From assembly GCA_963691705.1 (NCBI GenBank), contig OY829540.1:45234158-45298157 (forward strand): a stretch of DNA of 64,000 bases. Direction: 5' to 3'. The notes beneath the pieces were generated by a model. It saw only the letters and a program-made list of their open reading frames with translations. It searched no databases and had not been told where the DNA came from. The position numbers and the translations under genes are program-made. Of the stretch, positions 12,701 through 24,425 are shown piece after piece (the first letter of the stretch is position 1; each line of letters opens with the position of its first letter). This stretch comes from Viola odorata. Taxonomy: Eukaryota; Streptophyta; Magnoliopsida; Malpighiales; Violaceae.

Positions 12701-13429
12701 CGTGACCAAACACAAAATTAAAAACACGATGTGGGGACGTGACCCTTCACAACGCTTAACAGACAACATGTGCAGACGTGACCAGACACAACATTATCAG
12801 ACGACATGTGCGGACGTGACTAAACACAACATTAAAAACACGATGTGGTGACGTGACCCTTCACAAAGCTTAACCGAGAACATGTGCAAACACAACATTA
12901 AAAACACGATGTGGGGACATGACCCTTCACAATGCTTAACAGGCAACATGTGCAAACACAACATTAAAAACATGATGTGGGGACGTGACCCTTCACAACG
13001 CTTAACAGACAACATGTGCAGAAGTGACCAGACACAACATTATCAGCCGACATGTGCGGACGTGACCAAACACAATATTAAAAACACGATGTGGGGACGT
13101 GACCCTTCACAATCCTTAACAGACAACATGTGCGGATGTGACCAGACACAACATTATCAGACGACAAGTGCGGACGTGACCAAACACAACATTAAAAACA
13201 CGATGTGTGGACGTGACCCTTCACAACGCTTAACAGACAACATGTGTAGACGTGACCAAACACAACATTAAAAACACGATGTGTGGACGTGACCCTTCAC
13301 AACGCTTAACAGACAACATGTGTAGACGTGACCAAACACAACATTATCATCCGACATGTGCGGACGTGACCAAACACAACATTAAAAACACGATGTGGTG
13401 ACGTGACCCTTCACAAAGCGTAACCGAGA
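9790..13429. repeat. Domain 1 HOR copy IV, alpha/beta chimera (3,640 bp)
   Basis: The first part (to about 11,400) follows the alpha type, including the GAGCAGACAC A variant and the B/C hybrid near 11,360. It then re-enters the beta type near 11,506, repeating material seen from 10,513, so 993 bp is present twice. 3,640 equals 2,647 plus 993. This is the structure expected from an out-of-register crossover between an alpha and a beta copy. Confidence 0.85.
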
Positions 13430-16405
13430 ACATGTGCAAACACAACATTAAAAACACGATGTGGGGACATGACCCTTCACAATGCTTAACAGGCAACATG
13501 TGCAAACACAACATTAAAAACATGATGTGGGGACGTGACCCTTCACAACGCTTAACAGACAACATGTGCAGACGTGACCAGACACAACATTATCATCCGA
13601 CATGTGCGGACGTGACCAAACACAACATTAAAAACACGATGTGGGGACGTGACCCTTCACAACGCTTAACAGACAACATGTGCGGAGGTGACCAGACACA
13701 ACATTATCAGACGACATGTGCGGACGTGACCAAACACAACATTAAAAACACGATGTGTGGACGTGACCCTTCACAACGCTTAACAGACAACATGTGCAGA
13801 CGTGACCAAACACAACATTATCATCCGACATGTGCGGACGTGACCAAACACAACATTAAAACACACGATGTGGGGACGTGACCCTTCACAAAGCTTAACA
13901 GAGAACATGTGCAAACACAACATTAAAAACACGATGTGGGGACGTGACCCTTCACAACGCTTAACAGACAACATGTGCAAACACAACATTAAAAACATGA
14001 TGTGGGGACGTGACCCTTCACAACGCTTAACAGACAACATGTGCAGACGTGACCAGACACAACATTATCAGACGACATGTGCGGACGTGACCAAACACAA
14101 CATTAAAAACACGATGTGGTGACGTGACCCTTCACAAAGCTTAACCGAGAACATGTGCAAACACAACATTAAAAACACGATGTGGGGACATGACCCTTCA
14201 CAATGCTTAACAGGCAACATGTGCAAACACAACATTAAAAACATGATGTGGGGACGTGACCCTTCACAACGCTTAACAGACAACATGTGCAGACGTGAGC
14301 AGACACAACATTATCATCCGACATGTGCGGACGTGACCAAACACAAAATTAAAAACACGATGTGGGGACGTGACCCTTCACAACGCTTAACAGACAACAT
14401 GTGCAGACGTGACCAGACACAACATTATCAGACGACATGTGCGGACGTGACCAAACACAACATTAAAAACACGATGTGTGGACGTGACCCTTCACAACGC
14501 TTAACAGACAACATGTGTAGACGTGACCAAACACAACATTATCATCCGACATGTGCGGACGTGACCAAACACAACATTAAAAACACGATGTGGGGACGTG
14601 ACACTTCACAACGCTTAACAGACAACATGTGCGGACGTTACCAGACACAACATTATCAGACGACATGTGCGGACGTGACCAAACACGATGTGGGGACGTG
14701 ACCCTTCACAACGCTTAACAGACAACATGTGCGGACGTGACCAGACACAACATTATCAGACGACATGTGCGAACGTGACCAAACACAACATTAAAAACAC
14801 GATGTGGGGACGTGACCCTTCACAACGCTTAACAGACAACATGTACGGACGTGACCAGACACAACATTATAAGACGCCATGTGCGGACGTGACCAAACAC
14901 AACATTAAAAACACGATGAGTGGACGTGACCCTTCACAACGCTTAACAGACAACATGTGCAGACGTGAGCAGACACAACATTATCAGACGACATGTGCGG
15001 ACGTGACCCTTCACAACACTTAACAGACAACATGTGCGGACGTGACCAGACACAACATTATCTGACGACATGTGCGGACGTGACCAAACACAACATTAAA
15101 AACACAATGTGGTGACGTGACCCTTCACAAAGCTTAACCGAGAACATGTGCAAACACAACATTAAAAACACGATGTGGGGACATGACCCTTCACAATGCT
15201 TAACAGGCAACATGTGCAAACACAACATTAAAAACATGATGTGGGGACGTGACCCTTCACAACGCTTAACAGACAACATGTGCAGACGTGACCAGACACA
15301 ACATTATCAGACGACATGTGCGGACGTGACCAAACACAACATTAAAAACACGATGTGTGGACGTGACCCTTCACAACGCTTAACAGACAACATGTGTAGA
15401 CGTGACCACACACAACATTATCATCCGACATGTGCGGACGTGACCAAACACAACATTAAAAACACGATGTGGGGACGTGACCCTTCACAACGCTTAACAG
15501 ACAACATGTGCGGACGTTACCAGACACAACATTATCAGACGACATGTGCGGACGTGACCAAACACGATGTGGGGACGTGACCCTTCACAACGCTTAACAG
15601 ACAACATGTGCGGACGTGACCAGACACAACATTATCAGACGACATGTGCGGACGTGACCAAACACAACATTAAAAACACGATGTGGTGAGGTGACCCTTC
15701 ACAAAGCTTAACCGAGAACATGTGCAAACACAACATTAAAAACACGATGTGGGGACATGACCCTTCACAATGCTTAACAGGCAACATGTGCAAACACAAC
15801 ATTAAAAACATGATGTGGGGACGTGACCCTTCACAACGCTTAACAGACAACATGTGCAGAAGTGACCAGACACAACATTATCAGCCGACATGTGCGGACG
15901 TGACCAAACACAATATTAAAAACACGATGTGGGGACGTGACCCTTCACAATCCTTAACAGACAACATGTGCGGATGTGACCAGACACAACATTATCAGAC
16001 GACAAGTGCGGACGTGACCAAACACAACATTAAAAACACGATGTGTGGACGTGACCCTTCACAACGCTTAACAGACAACATGTGTAGACGTGACCAAACA
16101 CAACATTATCATCCGACATGTGCGGACGTGACCAAACACAACATTAAAAACACGATGTGGGGACGTGACCCTTCACAACGCTTAACAGACAACATGTGCG
16201 GACGTTACCAGACACAACATTATCAGACGACATGTGCGGACGTGACCAAACACGATGTGGGGACGTGACCCTTCACAACGCTTAACAGACAACATGTGCG
16301 GACGTGACCTGACACAACATTATCAGACGACATGTGCGGACGTGACCAAACACAACATTAAAAACACGATGTGGTGACGTGACCCTTCACAAAGCGTAAC
16401 CGAGA
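13430..16405. repeat. Domain 1 HOR copy V, alpha type (2,976 bp)
   Basis: It carries the alpha markers (B/C hybrid near 15,000; CACACACAACATT near 15,410) and has the same total length as copy I. Its internal module order differs from copy I around 15,050-15,650 and 16,150-16,320, so equal length does not mean the two are simple copies. Confidence 0.85.
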
Positions 16406-16957
16406 ACATGTGCAAACACAACATTAAAAACACGATGTGGGGACATGACCCTTCACAATGCTTAACTGGCAACATGTGCAAACACAACATTAAAAACATG
16501 ATGTGGGGACGTGACCCTTCACAACGCTTAACAGACAACATGTGCAGACGTGACCAGACACAACATTATCATCCGACATGTGCGGACGTGACCAAACACA
16601 ACATTAAAAACACGATGTGGGGACGTGACCCTTCACAACGCTTAACAGACAACATGTGCGGAGGTGACCAGACACAACATTATCAGACGACATGTGCGGA
16701 CGTGACCAAACACAACATTAAAAACACGATGTGTGGACGTGACCCTTCACAACGCTTAACAGACAACATGTGCAGACGTGACCAAACACAACATTATCAT
16801 CCGACATGTGCGGACGTGACCAAACACAACATTAAAACACACGATGTGGGGACGTGACCCTTCACAAAGCTTAACAGAGAACATGTGCAAACACAACATT
16901 AAAAACACGATGTGGGGACGTGACCCTTCACAACGCTTAACAGACAACATGTGCAAA
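16406..16957. repeat. Domain 1 HOR copy VI (truncated at the domain boundary)
   Basis: It follows the other copies through the CGGAGGTGACC A variant (about 16,660) and the one-base insertion in ATTAAAACACACGATG (about 16,837). Where earlier copies read ACATGATGTGGGG it has ACACGATGTGGGG, and it then runs into AACGTTTAACAG and the first J module, both domain-2 features. Confidence 0.82.
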
Positions 16958-17012
16958 CACAACATTAAAAACACGATGTGGGGACGTGACCCTTCACAAC
17001 GTTTAACAGACA

Positions 17013-17050
17013 ACATGTGCAAACATGTGCAGACACAACATTAAAAACAC
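17013..17050 (+). repeat. First J module, domain-2 signature (38 bp)
   Basis: J reads ACATGTGCAA then ACATGTGCAG, then ACACAACATT and AAAAACAC. It looks like b with its first 10 bp partly duplicated, which restores the 38 bp length. Other J starts: 17,614; 21,856; 24,170; 24,671; 26,796; 27,218; 28,166; 28,588; 32,441; 33,908; 36,333; 39,972; 41,706; 44,424; 44,846; 48,919; 51,335; 57,044; 57,186; 57,328. None was seen in domains 1 or 3. Confidence 0.9.
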
Positions 17051-17368
17051 GATGTGGGGACGTGACCCTTCACAACGCTTAACAGACAACATGTGCAAAC
17101 ACAACATTAAAAACACGATGTGGGGACGTGACCCTTCACAACGTTTAACCGACAACATGTGCAGATGTGACCAAACACAACATTATCATCCGACATGTGC
17201 GGACGTGACCAAACACAACATTAAAAACACGATGTGGGGACGTGACCCTTCACAACGCTTAACAGACAACATGTGCGGACGTGACCGGACGCAACATTAT
17301 CAGACGACATGTGCGGACGTGACCAAACACGATGTGGGGATGTGACCCTTCACAATGCTTAATAGACA

Positions 17369-20107
17369 ACATGTGCGGACGTGACCAGACACAACATTAT
17401 CAGACGACATTTGCGGACGTGACAAAACACAACATTAAAAACACGATGTGGTGACGTGACCCTTCACAAAGCTTAACAGAGAACATGTGCAAACACAACA
17501 TTAAAAACACTATGTGGGGACGTGACCTTCACAACGCTTAACAGACAACATGTGCAAACACAACATTAAAAACACGATGTGGGGATGTGACCCTTCACAA
17601 CGTTTAACAGACAACATGTGCAAACATGTGCAGACACAACATTAAAAACACGATGTGGGGACGTGACCCTTCACAACGCTTAACAGACAACATGTGCAAA
17701 CACAACATTAAAAACACGATGTGGGGACGTGACCCTTCACAACGTTTAACCGACAACATGTGCAGACGTGACCAAACACAACATTATCATCCGACATGTG
17801 CGGACGTGACCAAACACAACATTAAAAACACGATGTGGGGACGTGACCCTTCACAACGCTTAACAGACAACATGTGCGGACGTGACCAGACACGACATTA
17901 TCAGACGACATGTGCGGACGTGACCAAACACAACATTAAAAACACGATGTGTGGACGTGACCCTTCACAATGCTTGACAGACAACATGTGCAGACGTGAG
18001 CAGACACAACATTATCAGACGACATGTGCGGACAAGACCAAACACGATGTGGGGACGTGACCCTTCATAACGCTTAATAGACAACATGTGCGGACGTGAC
18101 CAGACACAACATTATCATACGACATGTGCGGACTTGACAAAACACAACATTAAAAACACGATGTGGGGACGTGACCCTTCACAACGCTTAACAGACAACA
18201 TGTGCAAACACAACATTAAAAACACGATGTGGGGACGTGACCCTTCACAACGCTTAACAGACAACATGTGTAGACGTGACGAGACACAACATTATCATCC
18301 GACATGTGCGGACGTGACCAAACACAACATTAGAAACACGATGTGGGGACGTGACCAAACACAACATGTGTAGACGTGACCAAACACAACATTAGAAACA
18401 CGATGTGGGGACGTGACCAAACACAACATTATCATACGACATGTGCGGACGTGACGAGACACAACATTATCATCCGACATGTGCGGACGTGACGAGACAC
18501 AACATTAAAAACACGATGTGGGGACGTGACCCTTCACAACGCTTAACAGACAACATGTGTCGACGTGACGAGACACAACATTATCATCCGACATGTGCGG
18601 ACGTGACCAAACACAACATTAGAAACACGATGTGGGGACGTGACCAAACACAACATGTGTAGACGTGACCAAACACAACATTAGAAACACGATGTGGGGA
18701 CGTGACCAGACACAACATTATCATACGACATGTGCGGACGTGACAAAACACAACATTAAAAACACGATGTGGTGACGTGACCCTTCACAAAGCTTAACAG
18801 ACAACATGTGCAAACACAACATTAAAAACACGATGTGGGGACGTGACCCTTCACAACGCTTAACAGACAACATGTGTAGACGTGACGAGACACAACATTA
18901 TCATCCGACATGTGCGGACGTGACCAAACACAACATTAGAAACACGATGTGGGGACGTGACCAAACACAACATGTGTAGACGTGACCAAACACAACATTA
19001 GAAACACGATGTGGGGACGTAACCCTTCACAACGCTTAACAGACAACATGTGCGGACGTGACCAGACACAACATTATCAGACGACATGTGCGGACGTGAC
19101 CAAACACAACATTAGAAACACGATGTGGGGACGTGACCAAACACAACATGTGTAGACGTGACCAAACACAACATTAGAAACACGATGTGGGGACGTGACC
19201 CTTCACAACGCTTAACAGACAACATGTGCGGACGTGACCAGACACAACATTATCAGACGACATGTGCGGACGTGACAAAAGACAACATTAAAAACACGAT
19301 GTGTGGACGTGACCCTTCACAACGCTTAACAGACAACATGTGCGGACGTGACCAGACACAACATTATCAGACGACATGTGCGGACGTGACCAAACACAAC
19401 ATTAAAAACACGATGTGTGGACGTGACCCTTCACAACGCTTAACAGACAACATGTACAGACGTGACCAAACACGATGTGTGGACGTGACCCTTCACAACG
19501 CTTAACAGACAACATGTGCAGACGTGACCAGACACAACATTATCAGACGACATGTGCGGACATGAACAAACACGATGTGGGGACGTGACCCTTCACAATA
19601 CTTAATAGACAACATGTGCGGACGTGACCAGACACAACATTATCAGACGACATGTGCGGACGTGACAAAACACAACATTAAAAACACGATGTGGTGACGT
19701 GACCCTTCACAAAGCTTAACTGAGAACATGTGCAAACACAACATTAAAAACACGATGTGGGGACGTGACCCTTCACAACGCTTAACAGACAACATGTGCA
19801 AACACAACATTAAAAACACGATGTGGGGACGTGACCCTTCACAACGTTTAACAGACAACATGTGTAGACGTGACGAGACACAACATTATCAGACGACATG
19901 TGCGGACGTGACAAAACACAACATTAAAAACACGATGTGGGGACGTGACCCTTCACAAAGCTTAACAGAGAACATGTGCAAACACAACATTAAAAACACG
20001 ATGTGGGGACGTGACCCTTCACAACGCTTAACAGACAACATGTGCAAACACAACATTAAAAACACGATGTGGGGACGTGACCCTTCACAACGTTTAACAG
20101 ACAACAT
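17369..20107. repeat. Domain 2 edge-type HOR, copy 1
   Basis: It aligns to 21,611-24,173 at offset 4,242 up to about 18,9xx, then at 4,066. The 176 bp difference is one extra set of five modules near 19,000-19,150. It contains the linked markers AACACTATGTGG plus GTGACCTTCAC, the J module at 17,614, AATGCTTGACAG and the chimeric-module cluster. Confidence 0.82.
18302..18438 (+). repeat. Chimeric-module cluster (ATTAGAAACAC B plus C/beta and C/A fusions)
   Basis: A B variant with ATTAGAAACAC is followed by a 24 bp hybrid at 18,340-18,363 that starts as C (GATGTGGGGACGTGACC) and ends as beta (AAACACA). A second such B starts at 18,364, and a 37 bp hybrid at 18,402-18,438 starts as C and ends as A (ATTATCATACG). 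The exchange points fall in the shared core GGACGTGACC. The cluster recurs across domain 2 (for example 22,5xx, 25,3xx, 33,0xx, 34,5xx, 52,0xx, 54,1xx, 55,8xx). Confidence 0.82.
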
Positions 20108-20463
20108 GTGTAGACGTGACGAGACACAACATTATCAGACGACATGTGCGGACGTGACAAAACACAACATTAAAAACACGATGTGGTGACGTGACCCTTC
20201 ACAAAGCTTAACAGATAACATGTGCAAACACAACATTAAAAACACGATTTGGGGACGTGACCCTTCACAACGCTTAACAGACAACATGTGCAAACACAAC
20301 ATTAAAAACACGATGTGGGGACGTGACCCTTCACAACGTTTAACAGACCACATGTGTAGACGTGACGAGACACAACATTATCAGACGACATGTGCGGACG
20401 TGACAAAACACAACATTAAAAACACGATGTGGTGACGTGACCCTTCACAAAGCTTAACAGAGA
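19726..20463. repeat. Tandem 246 bp units (three in a row)
   Basis: Units start at 19,726, 19,972 and 20,218, with a fourth, diverging unit at 20,464. Each is b-C-b-C-A-B-C, where the last C is the AAGCTT-bearing form. The first unit has GTGGGGACG in that last C while the others have GTGGTGACG. The third has private changes (ACGATTTGGGG; AACAGACCACATG). Confidence 0.87.
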
Positions 20464-20709
20464 ACATGTGCAAACACAACATTAAAAACACGATGTGGGG
20501 ACGTGACCCTTCACAACGCTTAACAGACAACATGTGCAAACACAACATTAAAAACACGATGTGGGGACGTGACCCTTCACAACGTTTAACCGACAACATG
20601 TGCAGATGTGACCAAACACAACATTATCATCCGACATGTGCGGACGTGACCAAACACAACATTAAAAACACGATGTGGGGACGTGACCCTTCACAACGCT
20701 TAACAGACA

Positions 20710-21409
20710 ACATGTGCGGACGTGACCAGACACAACATTATCAGACGACATGTGCGGACGTGACCAAACACGATGTGGGGACGTGACCCTTCACAGCGCT
20801 TAACAGACAACATGTGCGGACGTGACCAGACACAACATTATAAGACGCCATGTGCGGACGTGACCAAACACGATGTGGGGACGTGACCCTTCACAACGCT
20901 TAACAGACAACATGTGCAGACGTGAGCAGACAAAACATTATCAGACGACATGTGCGGACGTGACCAAACATGATGTGGGGACGTGACCCTTCACAATGCT
21001 TAACAGACAACATGTGCAGACGTGAGCAGACACAACATTATCAGACGACATGTGCGGACGTGACCAAACACGATGTGGGGACGTGACCCTTCACAATGCT
21101 TAACATACAACATGTGCGGACGGGACCAGACACAACATTATAAGACGCCATGTGCGGACGTGACCAAACACGATGTGGGGACGTGACCCTTCACAACGCT
21201 TAACAGACAACATGTGCGGACGTGACCAGACACAACATTATCAGACGACATGTGCGGACGTGACCAAACACGATGTGGGGACGTGACCCTTCACAACGCT
21301 TAACAGATAACATGTGCGGACGTGACCAGACACAACATTATAAGACGCCATGTGCGGACGTGACCAAACACGATGTGGGGACGTGACCCTTCACAACGCT
21401 TAACAGACA
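20710..21409. repeat. 100 bp ladder 1 (seven A-beta-C units)
   Basis: Units start every 100 bp from 20,710 to 21,310 with no length change. Variants come in a fixed order: C with AGCGCT, A with ATAAGACGCC, A with GAGCAGACAAAAC plus ACATGATG, A with GAGCAGACAC, C with AACATACA, and A with GGACGGGACC. The same order recurs in the other ladders, so the ladder was copied as a whole. Confidence 0.92.
20848..20871 (+). repeat. Reference beta module (24 bp shortened B)
   Basis: This is B with 14 bp removed: the sequence passes from GACCAAACAC straight into GATGTGGGG of C. The removed segment lies between two AAACAC copies, as expected of a deletion between short direct repeats. It sits between A (20,810-20,847) and C (20,872-20,909) in an exact 100 bp unit. 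Confidence 0.9.
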
Positions 21410-21610
21410 ACATGTGTAGACGTGACGAGACACAACATTATCATCCGACATGTGCGGACGTGACCAAACACAACATTAGAAACACGATGTGGGGACGTGA
21501 CCAAACACAACATGTGTAGACGTGACCAAACACAACATGTGTAGACGTGACCAAACACAACATTAGAAACACGATGTGGGGACGTGACCCTTCACAACGC
21601 TTAACAGACA

Positions 21611-24425
21611 ACATGTGCGGACGTGACCAGACACAACATTATCAGACGACATGTGCGGACGTGACAAAACACAACATTAAAAACACGATGTGGTGACGTG
21701 ACCCTTCACAAAGCTTAACAGAGAACATGTGCAAACACAACATTAAAAACGCTATGTGGGGACGTGACCTTCACAACGCTTAACAGACCACATGTGCAAA
21801 CACAACATTACAAACACGATGTGGGGACGTGACCCTTCACAACGTTTAACAGACAACATGTGCAAACATGTGCAGACACAACATTAAAAACACGATGTGG
21901 GGACGTGACCCTTCACAACGCTTAACAGACAACATGTGCAAACACAACATTAAAAACACGATGTGGGGACGTGACCCTTCACAACGTTTAACCGACAACA
22001 TGTGCAGACGTGACCAAACACAACATTATCATCCGACATGTGCGGACGTGACCAAACACAACATTAAAAACACGATGTGGGGACGTGACCCTTCACAACG
22101 CTTAACAGACAACATGTGCGGACGTGACCAGACACAACATTATCAGACGACATGTGCGGACGTGACCAAACACAACATTAAAAACACGATGTGTGGACGT
22201 GACCCTTCACAATGCTTGACAGACAACATGTGCAGACGTGAGCAGACACAACATTATCAGACGACATGTGCGGACAAGACCAAACACGATGTGGGGACGT
22301 GACCCTTCATAACGCTTAATAGACAACATGTGCGGACGTGACCAGACACAACATTATCATACGACATGTGCGGACTTGACAAAACACAACATTAAAAACA
22401 CGATGTGGGGACGTGACCCTTCACAATGCTTAACAGACAACATGTGCAAACACAACATTAAAAACACGATGTGGGGACGTGACCCTTCACAACGCTTAAC
22501 AGACAACATGTGTAGACGTGACGAGACACAACATTATCATCCGACATGTGCGGACGTGACCAAACACAACATTAGAAACACGATGTGGGGACGTGACCAA
22601 ACACAACATGTGTAGACGTGACCAAACACAACATTAGAAACACGATGTGGGGACGTGACCAAACACAACATTATCATACGACATGTGCGGACGTGACGAG
22701 ACACAACAATATCATCCGACATGTGCGGACGTGACGAGACACAACATTAAAAACACGATGTGGGGACGTGACCCTTCACAACGCTTAACAGACAACATGT
22801 GTAGACGTGACGAGACACAACATTATCATCCGACATGTGCGGACGTGACCAAACACAACATTAGAAACACGATGTGGGGACGTGACCAAACACAACATGT
22901 GTAGACGTGACCAAACACAACATTAGAAACACGATGTGGGGACGTGACCAGACACAACATTATCATACGACATGTGCGGACGTGACAAAACACAACATTA
23001 AAAACACGATGTGGTGACGTGACCCTTCACAAAGCTTAACAGACAACATGTGCAAACACAACATTAAAAACACGATGTGGAGACGTGACCCTTCACAACG
23101 CTTAACAGACAACATGTGTAGACGTGACGAGACACAACATTATCATCCGACATGTGCGGACGTGACCAAACACAACATTAGAAACACGATGTGGGGACGT
23201 GACCAAACACAACATGTGTAGACGTGACCAAACACAACATTAGAAACACGATGTGGGGACGTGACCCTTCACAACGCTTAACAGACAACATGTGCGGACG
23301 TGACCAGACACAACATTATCAGACGACATGTGCGGACGTGACCAAAGACAACATTAAAAACACGATGTGTGGACGTGACCCTTCACAACGCTTAACAGAC
23401 AACATGTGCGGACGTGACCAGACACAACATTATCAGACGACATGTGCGGACGTGACCAAACACAACATTAAAAACACGATGTGTGGACGTGACCCTTCAC
23501 AACGCTTAACAGACAACATGTGCAGACGTGACCAAACACGATGTGTGCACGTGACCCTTCACAACGCTTAACAGACAACATGTGCAGACGTGACCAGACA
23601 CAACATTATCAGACGACATATGCGGACATGAACAAACACGATGTGGGGACGTGACCCTTCACAATACTTAATAGACAACATGTGCGGACGTGACCAGACA
23701 CAACATTATCAGACGACATGTGCGGACGTGACAAAACACAACATTAAAAACACGATGTGGTGACGTGACCCTTCACAAAGCTTAACAGAGAACATGTGCA
23801 AACACAACATTAAAAACACGATGTGGGGAAGTGACCCTTCACAACGCTTAACAGACAACATGTGCAAACACAACATTAAAAACACGATGTGGGGACGTGA
23901 CCCTTCACAACGTTTAACAGACAACATGTGTAGACGTGACGAGACACAACATTATCAGACGACATGTGCGGACGTGACAAAACACAACATTAAAAACACG
24001 ATGTGGTGACGTGACCCTTCACAAAGCTTAACAGAGAACATGTGCAAACATAACATTAAAAACACGATGTGGGGACGTGACCCTTCACAACGCTTAACAG
24101 ACAACATGTGCAAACACAACATTAAAAACACGATGTGGGGACGTGACCCTTCACAACGTTTAACAGACAACATGTGCAAACATGTGCAGACACAACATTA
24201 AAAACACGATGTGGGGACGTGACCCTTCACAACGCTTAACAGACAACATGTGCAAACACAACATTAAAAACACGATGTGGGGACGTGACCCTTCACAACG
24301 TTTAACCGACAACATGTGCAGATGTGACCAAACACAACATTATCATCCGACATGTGCGGACGTGACCAAACACAACATTAAAAACACGATGTGGGGACGT
24401 GACCCTTCACAACGCTTAACAGACA
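21611..24425. repeat. Domain 2 edge-type HOR, copy 2 (2,815 bp)
   Basis: It has the same module order as copy 1 and is followed immediately by copy 3 starting with the same A module. Private changes include AACGCTATGTGG (21,750s) where others have AACACTATGTGG, and GATGTGGAGACG near 23,078. Confidence 0.82.

Larger units (their letters stand above)
1..16957. repeat. Domain 1 of the satellite: 2.65/2.98/3.64 kb HOR family
   Basis: The domain is defined by C variants reading GGGGACATGACCC with AATGCTTAACAGGCA, by b modules followed by ATGATGTGGGG, by AACCGAGA ends and by an A variant with CGGAGGTGACC. These occur in a fixed order that recurs six times. J modules (ACATGTGCAAACATGTGCAG) and ATTAGAAACAC B variants are absent. 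The right edge is placed where ACATGATG gives way to ACACGATG in the sixth copy (about 16,958); the true switch point could be some tens of bases either way because the flanks are homologous. Confidence 0.88.

Noticed and set aside
16900..17050. Transposon insertion explaining the domain 1 / domain 2 boundary
   Set aside because: No non-satellite sequence, terminal inverted repeat or target-site duplication is present. The change is only between variants of the same monomer.
20710..21409. CRISPR-like array (24-38 bp repeats at regular spacing)
   Set aside because: There are no unique spacers: the intervals between repeats are themselves variants of the same monomer. There is no leader or cas gene, and units nest into kilobase repeats. 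This is satellite structure.
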